Below the pieces are notes generated by a model. It was not told where the DNA came from. It was given only the letters and a program-made list of their open reading frames with translations, and searched no databases. The translations under genes were made by a program, and so were the position numbers. A DNA stretch of 64,000 bases, taken from Ovis canadensis (lineage: Eukaryota; Chordata; Mammalia; Artiodactyla; Bovidae). This document shows positions 1 to 10,800 of the stretch, in pieces. Each line of letters starts with the position of its first letter. The first letter of the stretch is position 1. The stretch spans positions 68,992,001 to 69,056,000 of the forward strand of contig NC_091262.1 of assembly GCF_042477335.2 (NCBI RefSeq), read 5' to 3'.

Positions 1-99
1 CCTGGTTCCATCCCATCCTGCAATCCACTTAAATTTCTGCCCTTCATTCTGTAACAACCCTCTTAAAAGAAATTCTCCCTTTTGCTGATAAGGAAGCAA

Positions 100-285
100 A
101 ATATGACTTGACTGGATTCAAATCCTGGCTCCCACAGATACTGGCAGTGTGTCCTGGGCAGTTTCTAAACTTCTCTGTGTCGATGTTCTTTTCTGCCAAA
201 ATAAGAAATACTAGTATGGAGTTGTCATGAGTATTAAATTTGAAAAGGCATTTAAAGTATTCAGCACAGTGCCTGGCATTCATTA
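100..285 (+). mobile_element. MIR SINE fragment
   Basis: The core reads like an ancient tRNA-derived MIR: a 'ttcaaatcctggctc' block, then 'cttctctgtgtc', then the 'cagtgcctggca' 3' segment. Divergence is high, as expected for a pre-ruminant element. Confidence 0.6.
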
Positions 286-470
286 AAAAAAAAATAATAA
301 TAACTACCTATCATGTGCCAGGCACTGTACAGAATAAACATTCACTAAATGTGACTATTATTATTAGTCTAGCTCAATGTGATTCTTTTATCTGAAGCTA
401 CAGAGTCGTAATTAATACAGAAATTGTTACCAAGAGGTAGTGTCTTGAGTGAAAGACCTTTAGAACAAGT

Positions 471-789
471 ATGGAACTAGCTGAGTCAAGCAGAGAAGGG
501 AACAATGAGGACTTCCTCAAACTAGAAGGGGAAATTCTTGGCAGTCCCCCAGACGATGAAGCCGATTAAGCAGTCCTGTTGCTGCCAAGGATTCAGACTA
601 TGTGCCAACTGAGGGTGAAGTGCTTAGGGTGTATAGCAAATATGTCAGCCTTATTCAATATAAGCAAGTTACTGCTTATAGTCTGGTAAAAGCTCAACAA
701 AAGCAAGACAAGTTCCAATCCATGGATAAGCAAATGGTAAGAGCAATCCAGAACCAACAAACTGAAGTGACAGGGGTCCAGAGCAGGTA
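471..789 (+). pseudogene. Coding-like remnant, possible processed pseudogene
   Basis: A short frame opens with ATG at 471 and is rich in acidic and leucine residues (…NEDFLKLEGEILGSPPDDE…) before a stop near 567. A second frame, about 560-789, stays open for some 75 codons with a helical, Gln/Lys-rich composition (…LRVYSKYVSLIQYKQ…). Together they look like one ancestral coding sequence with a single frameshift and no introns. I do not recognise the parent gene and see no clear poly(A) tail, so the call is tentative. Confidence 0.3.
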
Positions 790-954
790 ATTAATCATGT
801 GTTTTGCTTAAGTGGGTTAAATTGGTGTGGTGATTACTATGCTCTGTGATCTGGCAACTGGAATGGAGATACTTGGAAGAAGCCAAGGGAGCTGAGAGAT
901 CTGAAACATCCTCAATTCCCCAAACCAACCACAGGGCGCTTTTTGATTAGAACA

Positions 955-1042
955 CAGGTTTCCCTTTGTAAAGCATTTGGGATCTTAGTTCCCCGACCAG
1001 TGGAAGCTCGGCCTCTTAGCCACTGGACTTCAGGGAAGTCCC
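955..1042 (-). mobile_element. CHR-type tRNA-derived SINE fragment
   Basis: The end 'ccactggacttcagggaagtccc' region is the reverse complement of the usual ruminant SINE start (GGGACTTCCCTGGTGGTCC). 'gggatcttagttcccc' lies upstream of it. Confidence 0.6.
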
Positions 1043-1467
1043 ATTTTCTTCCCTTTCCAGTTTGCCGTTTATAACTGAAATATAGATACATACTACTCAC
1101 TAAGGACCCGAGCAACCCCCAGATCTCTTGCAGTTAGGTGGAGTCAGGTGATTAGTCTTGGCTAATGGATAGTAAATGACCAAAGAGCTTAAGAGTGAGT
1201 GAGTGATGCTGTTGAGGTAACCTGGAAACCACACGTTGAGACAGCAGTGTCATAAGGCCAATTAGCCCCGATTTATCACGCAGCATTTAGAGTCAATTCT
1301 TATCTGTGAATTCTGTCTTTGCGGATTCCTCTGCTCACTAAAGTGTATTTGTGACCCCAAAATCAGTATCCGTGGCAATCTCACAGTCATTCACAGACAT
1401 GTGCAGAGTGGTGAAAAATCTGAGTCACTTGATGTGTACATCCCTAGCTGAGGTCAAACAAGGCAGT

Positions 1468-1560
1468 ACTCGCCGGTGCCCACACTACCCTGAATGTGCT
1501 TCATCTCGTCTGATCTCGGGAGCTAAGCAGGGCCAGGCCTGCTTGGCACTTGGACGGAAA
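1468..1560 (+). pseudogene. 5S rRNA pseudogene fragment
   Basis: The stretch contains the 5S rRNA landmarks 'ccctgaatgtgc', 'atctcgtctgatctcggg', 'agctaagcaggg' and 'cacttggacgg', in the right order and spacing for about the first 90 nt of 5S rRNA. It carries many substitutions and loses identity in the last third. This is a dead retroposed copy and not an rRNA gene. Confidence 0.85.
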
Positions 1561-1858
1561 CAAGGCAATACTCTACCTTCTTCTCACACTGTAATGTCCT
1601 TTTCACCTATCTAGTGCCACGATTTTAGTATTTTTCTGCTTTTTGTTAATAATTTCACTGTTTAAAATGGTTTCCCAGCTTCATGCTCCTAAGCACAGGA
1701 AGGCTGTGATGCACCTTTCAAGAAAACGTGTATATGATAAACATCGTTCAAGCCTGAGTTATAGTACTGCGGAAAGAGGCCAATGCTACTGAATCAACAA
1801 CATATTATGATTAAGTAAGGTGTCTTTAAACAGAAACATATTACAAAAAACATCTTAC

Positions 1859-1990
1859 AGGAGGGAAGGGGAGTTTGGGGGAGAATGGATACATGTATAT
1901 GTATGGCTGAGCCCCTGTGATGTCCACCTGGAACTGTCACAATGTTACTAATCAGCTATAACTCCAATATAAAATAAAGTTTAAAATAAA
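1859..1990 (+). mobile_element. L1 3' end
   Basis: The sequence 'ggatacatgtatatgtatgg' followed by 'ctccaatataaaataaag' is typical of the ruminant L1 3' untranslated end. It ends in an A-rich tail. Confidence 0.65.
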
Positions 1991-2240
1991 AACACCATAG
2001 GTGAAACAAAGCTATGTATCCATCCATTGATATTTGAAAATGTGAGGGATAATTGGAGATCAAATGGGGAAACTATGGTCCAAAATTAAAGCTTATTACA
2101 AACCATATGCAAAAAAAATTTTAATTACATCACAACAGTATCTAAATCCTAATTTCTCTTCCAAAATGCTCTTGAGGAACCATCATAGTTACCTGGCATA
2201 GAGTTTGAATCTCTCCCTTGACTCAAGGATAGTTATAGAT

Positions 2241-2445
2241 GGACTTCCCTTGTGGCTCAGCTGGTAAAGAATCCGCCTGCAATGTGGGAGACCTGGGTTC
2301 ATTCCCTGGGTTGGGAAGATCCCCTGGAGAAGGGAAAGGCTACCCACTCCAGTATTCTGGCCTAGAGAATTCCATGGACTGTATTGTCCATGGGGTCACA
2401 AATAGTCCGACACGACTGAGCGACTTTTACTCACTAATAGCAGGG
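2241..2445 (+). mobile_element. Bov-tA SINE
   Basis: It has the tRNA-like head (cttcccttgtggctcagc … gggttcattccctgg) followed by the BovA body (ggagaaggg … cccactccagtattc … gacacgactgagcgac). It is essentially full length. Confidence 0.9.
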
Positions 2446-2547
2446 ATACTACGTCAGGACAAGGATAAAAAGGGAGCTGGAGGAGTAATGGACTCATTGC
2501 CGGTGGGGCTTGATCCTTAGGGCCTGAAATATTTTTATTTCGTCAGA

Positions 2548-2678
2548 AAAAAATTTTTTTGGTCATGCCTGTGGGGCTTGTGGAATGTAGGATCTTAGTT
2601 CTTCACCCAGGGATTGAACCTGGGCCCTCGGCAGTGAGTGTGTGGAGTCCTGACCACTGAACTACCAGGGAATTCCCT
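2548..2678 (-). mobile_element. CHR-type SINE
   Basis: The reverse complement starts at the 'accactgaactaccaggga' end, holds a tRNA-like B box (gggattgaacctgggccc) and finishes in an A-rich tail, seen here as a T run at 2552-2560. Confidence 0.7.
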
Positions 2679-2939
2679 GAGCAGCATCTCTGAGTAGTTT
2701 TTCTCAGAGTTGGGTCTGAGAACCAGCAGAATTGGCTTCACTTGTTGACATGTTAGAAAGTACAGAATCTCAGGTCCCATCCTCTGGGCCTATTGAATCA
2801 GGTGTTATGTACACACATTAAAATTTCAAAAGCACATTATAGCTATATGATGACTGATTCCCCTTCTGGCTTTTTATACCTAACCTTCTTAAATGAATGG
2901 CCTGTGCTTACTACCTCATTTTTCTACCTCCTTCTTTTA

Positions 2940-3116
2940 TATATAAGTATATATATATAATTTATTTATGTATTTGGCTGCACCAGGCCTTAGTTGCAGC
3001 ATGTGGAATCTCTTAGTTGTGGCATGTGGGATCTACTTCCCTGACCAGAGCTCAAACCTGGGCTCCCTGCGTTGGGAGTGTGGAGTCTTAGCCACTGGAC
3101 CACCAGGGAAGTCTCT
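2940..3116 (-). mobile_element. CHR-type SINE
   Basis: The tail at the left, 'ttatttatgtatttggctgc', and the start at the right, 'ccactggaccaccagggaag', mark a near-complete minus-strand copy. Confidence 0.75.
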
Positions 3117-3351
3117 CTCTCAGACTTCTTCCTGGCTCCTCTTTCTCCTCCTATCCTTCAAACGTTCCTGTTTCCCAGGCTTCTGACCCACATTTCTTCG
3201 ATTTGCACTAAATGGAAATCTTTTGTTATCTCTAATTCTGGTTGATCCCTTTGAGGTTGCTAGGTGTACAAGTGCATCTAAAATTACATCTGTAGCTCTT
3301 GGTTCCAAATATTGACGCCATGTTTCTTACTGTACGATTTTGTACTTTTCT

Positions 3352-3618
3352 TTAGGTGCTTTTGGTTGTGCTGGCCCTTCACTGCTGCTTGGGCTTTTCT
3401 CTAGTTGTGTTGAGTGGGGGCCGCTCTCCAGTGGAGGTGCTCAGGCTTCTCACTGTGGTGACTTCTCTTGCAGCAGAACATGGGCTCAATAGTTGCGGTG
3501 CATGGGCCTAGCTGCTCTGTGGCAAGTGGGCAAGTGGGATCGTCCCAGACCAAGGGCTGAACCCATGTCTTCCGCCACTGGCAGGTGGATTCTTTACCAC
3601 CGAGCCACCAGGGAAGTC
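3352..3618 (-). mobile_element. CHR-type SINE, long subtype
   Basis: This is the longer ruminant tRNA-derived subtype: 'gcttgggcttttctctagttg', then 'ggtggattctttaccaccga', then 'gccaccagggaagtcc'. Confidence 0.7.
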
Positions 3619-4080
3619 CACTATTACAAGATTTTAAACACAACACTGATATGTATTTTTCAAACACTTGTGTTTTGTTCCATATTTTATGGGAAATGAC
3701 TACAATGCTTTTCCTTGAAACATAATGTTAGTTCTTTGTTTTAGATAATCTTTACTTACTTTATTTTAAAATTTGAGAATTAATTCATATAAAATTTACC
3801 ATCTTAGAGTATATAGTGTTTTAAGTATTCCTCATACATATATATGTTCATACTTGTTAACACTCAACAAGTGATAGAATTTTTAATAATAAACATTTCT
3901 AAAGATTTGAGTCATCCAACAGGATCCTCTCTAGATAATGTTATCAGTAACTAGAAACATCAAACATTGGATAATCCCCTTTCAGTGATGTTCTATAAAG
4001 TGTTGCTACTTTGACGGGAGACAGATTAACTCTGAGGTCCCTTCTAACACTAAAAATCTGTGGGACATACTGATTTCCCA

Positions 4081-4092
4081 CCCCCCCCCCCC
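4081..4092. repeat. Poly-C tract
   Basis: Twelve consecutive C residues follow 'ttccca'. The tract is length-unstable and often misread in sequencing. Confidence 0.9.
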
Positions 4093-4236
4093 ACAGAGTG
4101 GACTCAATGCCCTCAGAAATAGCAATGGAAAAAAGGGACGCAGTTTTGGCCCAGAAATAGGTGAAAGCACTTTGATTAAAACCTTGATTAAAGTTAACAG
4201 TGCACAGGAGAAGCAATGTTCTTAGAGTAGCAATGG

Positions 4237-4466
4237 GAACTGTTGTTGCTGTTCAGTTGCTATGTCCAACTCTTTTCGACCCCATGGACTGCAGCACACC
4301 AGGCTTCCCTGTCCACTATCTCCCAGTTTGCTCAAATGTCCTTTGAGTCAGTGATGCTATCTAACCATCTCATCCTCTGTCGCCCCCTTCTTTTGCCTTC
4401 AGTCTTGCCAGCATCAGAGTCTTTTTCCAGTGAGTTGGCTCTTCGAATCAGGTGGCCAAAGTAATG
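4237..4466 (-). mobile_element. BovB LINE 3' fragment
   Basis: The BovB 3' end reads inward on the minus strand ('gttcagttgctatgtccaac', then 'atcatcctctgtcg'-like and 'gccagcatcagagtc' blocks). It is truncated at the right, near 'ggccaaagtaatgg'. Confidence 0.85.
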
Positions 4467-4766
4467 GCAACAAGAGTTCTCAATTAGTTACACTCACAGC
4501 TTCTGGGGTCTTCCCACCCCCAACCCCCAGGGACCTGTACTCACTAGTGAGGTAAATTAGGACTCTAGCAGGAAGTAGATGCTTCAGAAAAGATAGGGGC
4601 TATAGTGACAAGGCCAAGGGAAAAGTGAGACTCAAGAGCCTTGGAAAGGGTAGAAAGCCAAGGACCGAGGCCCCCAGTGGCAACTGAACCAACTTTCACC
4701 TGATCTTGTTATCTTTCAGTATCCCCTCTGTCTCCAAGACAGATCACTGCACAATTATCAACAGGA

Positions 4767-4772
4767 TTTATT
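4767..4772 (-). promoter_or_regulatory. CATSPER2: CATSPER2 polyadenylation signal (AATAAA)
   Basis: The minus strand reads AATAAA here, about 80 nt past the CATSPER2 stop codon (4850-4852). The predicted cleavage site is 10-30 nt further on, near 4740-4757, so the 3' UTR is only about 100 nt long. Confidence 0.75.
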
Positions 4773-4849
4773 AGACTTTGAATTCTACATTTCCAGCTAT
4801 TTCCTTCATTTATGTTGGCCAAAAACAGTGAAGCCATCCAGTGTCAGCT

Positions 4850-7800
4850 TTACTTGTCTTCAAAGTTCATCAGCGCCTGCACTGTAAAGAAACAGACTGT
4901 GAGGCTGGAGACCTAAGAACATTCGGAACGTACAAATGTTTGGTGAAGATCCTGCTTCTCTGGGTTCTAGGTTCACATCTTTACTAATCTTTACTCTAAA
5001 TTAAGCTGTATGAGTCTGTCCTCTTTGCCACAGATGAATTAATCAGTATTTAAAGAAACCATCTTGCTACCTCTACCTCCCTTTCACCCTGTTCTCCCCA
5101 GAACACATGGGGAGGCAGGGCCAGGACAACTGGAAAAAATGCACCGTTTTGAAGTAGGCAAAACCTGTCTGACATCCTGCTCTCAATTCCATGTTTCAAC
5201 GCTACAAACTGTGACCACCTCTGGGGGGCACATTCCTCTTCCCCCATTGATATTTTCACTTTGGGTTGATTTTAGCCAGGTATTAGGGGGATAACACTAA
5301 TAAAATGCTAATAAAAGGAGGTCAGGTATTAGGAGGATAACACTAATAAAAATGCCCCTAACTCTTCTAGTTTTTTTATTTTTAGAGGAAAAATTCATTG
5401 ATCCAGGTAGTGAAATCTCAAGTGAGAAATTTAGGAAAGATAATTTTGAGTAGGTAGTTCTCAGCTTAAATCAAACTCTGCTATTTCAATCACATATTGT
5501 CTCTGCATCAGTTGACTCTAGAAAGGACTGAAAGGAAGAGAATTCATAAATCTGTTTAGGACAGTGGGCTCTTGAGAGCTTTCTGCCAACTATCCAATCC
5601 TCACAGCTATCAAACTTGAGCCTGAGGCCCTTACTGCCTGGGTCTGAAAGGTGACCTTCAAAGAGAGGAAACATGCATTTGAAAAGGGGGCGGGCTGCCC
5701 AAACATAGCAAAAGCCCACCTTACTATCCTAATTCCCAACAGCTGGAACTGGATACTTTTCTCTTGGGAAATCAGCTCTCAGACGTCACAGGATTTGTGT
5801 CCCCTACCAGGGGGCACAGTGGAAAAGAACCTGCCTGCCAATGCAAGAGGCGCAAGAGACACGGGTTTGACCCTTGGGTCGGGAAGATCCCCTGGAGAAG
5901 GGAACGGCAATCCACTCCAGTATTCTTGCCTGGGGAATCCCATGGACAGAGGAGTCTGACGGGCTAGGGTCCATGGGGTCACAAAGAGTCACGTACGACT
6001 TAGCGACTAAACAACAACAACCAGAGAGGCAGAGTTGCCAGGTCCCCACTAGGTTAGAAGAAATCAGGACATATGCCCAGAAAGTGACATGCCAAATGCT
6101 GAATTTGCCTTTTTTAGGTGTGAGGTAGAAATATAGAGGCTGACATGCCACAACAGTGAACACACTCTGTTCTCCCCAGTTATATGTGCTGCTCTGATGA
6201 ACTTAACTCCTAGCATCCATAGCATACCTGCAAATTCTTGTAACTGCTTACGCTCCTCCAGGTTATACTGAAGCTTTTCTAGCAACTCAAAATACCGGAA
6301 GAGTGAATCTCTAGGCCAGACAACACGTTCATCCTGATCCATGTCCATTAGCCCAGGCAGATTCTGGTGCACGTGAGTCTCCCAGTCCAGCTGACCTGGA
6401 AGGAGGAAAGCTTCTTAAAAATATATTGAGATTCATGGAGGTTGGATAAAAGCTGATAAATTCTATGGGGGTGGAGGTGGAGAAAGCAGGGATGAAAGAG
6501 GATGAGGGAAGGAGAGAAGGAAAAAATGTGTAGCACCAAGAAACCACTTTTACAGTAAACAAAGAAAGCCACAACCATACTTTTAACCATACTTTTAGGG
6601 GTCTGAATGCAACTGGAAGAAACCTTCTGCTTACCGATAGGGTCATAACATCTGGAGCTAGAAGCAGACGAGCAGGAGGAAAATGAAGAGGAGGAAGAAG
6701 AGAAGGAAGATGTAGACTTTCTCCTTTTGGACAAGGACTTTGTTCTTGACTTGGATGCTTTTGAACCCTTTTTAGTGGCACTCTGTTTAGACTCTTGTTG
6801 AGAAGTTTCTGTTAAGTCTGAAGCTCTCCCTTGTTGACTGGCATCTCTGTAAGTGAAAAGGGAAATTTCATTGCTTCAAATACATCCACACGATATGACT
6901 AGTTATATCACTATTTTAGTCCTGGCCCTGGCCTAAAAGTTGAACTTAAAGCAATGAGGCATCTCTGTTGTGGCATCTCAGCCTCTGAATGTCTACCTCA
7001 CACCTAAAAAACTGCTGCCAAGATCTAAGTTTAAGCAAACCCAACCTAAATTAACCAATGGGATGCACTCCTATTAGTTCCCTTCACTGCGTAACCTCTG
7101 TGCTCAATCTTACCCAGGCTTTCATGTTCCACACTCCACCTTATTTTGCAGAGTTTTAGCCCCACCCACAGCCCTTGGCCCTATGTCTATTACAACACAA
7201 CTATGCCCCCTGTACCCTCGATTCCATCTCATTATAAGAGGGACAGTGGGCTCAGGTCTGTATGTCTTCGCCATTTACGGTTGCTCCTTTAGGGGTCTCA
7301 TCTCCTGAGTTTAAATGCCTCCGAGAGCCCTGGTGGCTCAGATGACAAAGAATCGACACGCAGTGCAGGAGACCTGTGTTTGGTCCCTGGGTCAGAAAGA
7401 TCCCCTGGAGAAGGGAATGGCTACCTACTCCAGTATCCTCACCTGGAGAATTCCATGGACAGAGGAGCCTGGCAGGCTACAGTCCATGGGGTCACATCAG
7501 ACATGACTGAGTGACTAACACTTTCACTTCAGATGCAAATTTAAGCCCCTTGCCCACATCTCACTCCTTAAACCAAACTTGTATATATAACTTTTACTCA
7601 TGTAGAAAGCTTGAATGTCTAATGGACATCTTAAATCAAATCAAAACTAAATTCTTTCCCCACCAATCTTCCATTCACAGTCTTCCCCATCTCAGCTAAC
7701 TGACCCTTCCTGCTCAGGTCAGACTCTCATCCTTAATTCTTCTCTCATAACCTACATCCAACCCACCAAGAAATCCTGTTGACTCTACCTTCAAAATATA

Positions 7801-10800
7801 TCTTTTCTCATTAGTATTGGTGCCACTCTGGCCTGAACCATCAACATCTCTTGTTTGGATAGCAGCATAGCCTAACTCATCTCTACGCTTCTCTTCCTGT
7901 TATTCTTATAGTCCATCAGCAACACAGCAACCAGACCAAATCCTTCTCTCTTGAAAAATATTTATTTATTTGGCTGCACTGGGTCTGAATTGCAGTGTGT
8001 GAGCTTAGTTGTCCCAACACATGTAGGATCTTACTTCCCGGAGCAGGTATCAAACCTGCATTTTCTGCATTGCAAGGTATATTCCTAACCACTGGACCAC
8101 CAGGGAAGTCCCCAGACTAATCCTTCTTAAACATAAGTCATTACATGTCGTTACTCTGCTATGTTCCCCTTTTCACCCAAAATCAAAGCCTAAGTCCTTA
8201 CAGTGGTCCCCCCAGCCCTACAGGATCAGGTCCCCATTGTCTTTCTGACCTCATCTCCTATCACTCTCCCCACTGCTCACTCTGCTTCAGTCACAATAGT
8301 GTCCTTGCCATGTCTCAAACACCACCAGGCATGCTTCTTGTTTAGGACCTTTGTATTAGCTGTTGCCTCTGCCGATAACACTCCTCCCATAGATATCCAT
8401 GTAGTAATGCCCTCACGTCCTCCAAGTCTTTGCTCAAATGTTACCTTCTCAATAAGGCCACTCTGTTTAAAATTAAAGCCCATAATGAATCCCCACCCTA
8501 TACTCCAATCCCCCTTAACCTGTTCTACATTTTACTTTTTCATAATGCTTATCATATTTTTAAAGTTTTTAATTGAAGTATAGTTGATTTGCAATGTTGG
8601 GTTAATTTCTGCTGAACAGCAGTGACTCAGTTATACACATATATACTTTGTATATTAAATGCTTATCATATTTTAACATATTAATTTTCTTTTTAATATG
8701 TTCATTGTTTATTCTCTTTCCTCCTCCTGCTTTATATAAGCTCTATGAGAACCGGCATTATTGTCTATTTTGTTCACTGATATGTTCCAAGCAACTAGTA
8801 AGTATTCAATAATTATTAGTTGATGCATTTCTTCTTTTTCTTTCTGCTCTCTTGTCTACTGCTGAACACTCATGGCTTTGAATAGCATCTGTTGCATGGA
8901 AGGTACTTTTACTAGTTTCCTATGGTTGTGATAACAAATTACCACAAACTTGGTAGCCTAAAACAACAGAAATTTATTCTCTCACAATTCTGGAAGCTGG
9001 AAATCTGAAATCGACATGTCAACAGGGCCGTGCTCCGTTTGGAAGCTCAAAGACAGAAGGCTCCTCGCTTCTTCTAGCTTCCGGTAGCTGCCTGGCACCC
9101 ACTGGCTTCCTTTGGCTTGTGGTTGCTTCACTCCAATCTGTGTCTCTGTCTTGACAGCTTCTCCTATTCCGTGTCTATGTCTTCTCTCCCATATCTTATG
9201 AGGCTCCTAGTCACTGGACTTATGGCCCACCTGGATAACCCAGGGTGATCACACCTCAAGATCCGTAATTTATTTGCATCTGCAAAGACCCTTTTTCCAA
9301 ATAAGGTCATGTTCATAGGTTCCGGGGGTTAGGACATGGACATATCTTCTCGGAGGCCACTGTTCAACCCAATACAATAAGTAGTTACTGAAGGAATAGA
9401 ATCCTCTCTCAAAGCCAGTCTTCACCTTTGGTTTTCTACATCTTTCCCGTGTGTGCATCCCACTTCATATATACACTCCTAACCTGGTGTCCAGTTTGCT
9501 AATGCTTGACCTCTGCGCCTCAGGGAGTAGGTTTTGTCTCCTGCAAAGAAAAAAAAATGCAAAACAGTGAAGAGAGTTACACTGAAGCAGGAGGGTAGTA
9601 AGGAAAAAATTAAAAAATTCTGATCATTAAGTGAAGTAAACTGGGTGAGGAGAACAAGCTGTAGTAAAGGGTTAGGGTTAGGGTTAGGGGGTTAGGGTTA
9701 GAGTTAGGGTTAGGGGTTAGGGTTAGGGTTAGGGGGTTAGGGTTAGGGTTAGGGTTAGGGGTTAGAGTTAGGGTTAGGGGTTAGGGTTAGGGTTAGGGAG
9801 TGTGGGAGCCCTGAAAGTGGATAAAGGACCAGGCAATATTTCAGAGCTGGGGAATTCTAACTCTGAGGCAAATCTGTCACACAGCGGGAAACGGAATGAA
9901 GGCCAAGTAGCAGAAACAGAGGGTGGGATCGGGAAACCCTCGAGAACTGAAGGTGTGTGTGAAAATCTGGCAGCAGACCTCTGGATAATCTGCCGCTTGA
10001 ATATGTCGGCTTTGTGCTGGACCTCCAGGTGTGTCATCTCCTGGTTCAGCTCATTCCTGATGTTCTGGAAGTTAGTAACTGCCCCAAAGGGCCATTAGGA
10101 GTCGGAAGGCGGCGGTGACTAGACCTGGGGAGACCGCTTGGGTGGGGAGAAACCAAGTGAAATACCCATCCAGGGCCCACACTTTCCTGCTACATCAGAT
10201 TCTCTCCCTCTGTATTCCAGCAAACCTGGCTCTCACTCTAGCTTCTTCCCAGCACAGCCTCCCACCAAGTTTCACCTCTGCTATGCTTACCCATCATGGC
10301 TACTATGATATTTCGAAAGATAATGGAACCAAGTAACAACCAGAGGATGACATAGATGCTGCTGAAGGCGCGACTGACCTCAGGCACCTTCCAGGTGTCC
10401 TGAAGCAGTGCATACCAGTGATCCAGGGTGAAGAGAATGAACACGGTTACTATGGAATTCAGTAGGTCCCTAAAGAAAAAGGAGATGTGTGTACGGAGGG
10501 AGCTAATATCATTCATACTCTCACAGCAACATAAGAGCACTTTGCAGTCTGCTCTGATTTTGGCTCCTTTCTACCATACTGTTTTTTTTTTTTTTAACCT
10601 AATCTTCAGTTTGGGATTGTTTTACTTGCTTTTCCTTTGTTATGAATAATCTATGAATATCTCTCAGTATTCCATCAGTGCCTGGGGCACAGTAGGTACT
10701 CAATACATAGATATTAACTGAATGTTTAAAAATTGAATCACCAGGGAGGGGGTTTCAGGATGGGGAACACACATACACCCATGGCTGATTCATGTGAATG

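Larger units (their letters stand above)
1..4744. other. Intergenic region 3' of CATSPER2
   Basis: I see no intact gene here. It holds a MIR fragment (about 100-280), a coding-like remnant (471-789), a 5S rRNA pseudogene (1468-1560), an L1 3' end, a Bov-tA SINE, several CHR-type SINEs and a BovB fragment, listed separately. The stretch 3660-3940 is AT-rich and resembles an old antisense L1, but I cannot place it firmly. The stretch 4467-4744 shows nothing recognisable. In mammals the next gene outward is normally STRC, which is not in the window. Confidence 0.6.
7700..8810 (-). mobile_element. L2 LINE fragments, interrupted
   Basis: Antisense L2-like text such as 'ccctacaggatcaggtcccc' and 'ctgctcactctgcttcagtc' runs to 'cttatcatattttaacat'. 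It is broken by a CHR-type SINE (7953-8113) and a short L1 end (8563-8658). The outer limits are soft. Confidence 0.55.

Noticed and set aside
9669-9798. Chromosome end
   Set aside because: Unique sequence and exons of the same gene continue on both sides, so the array is interstitial.
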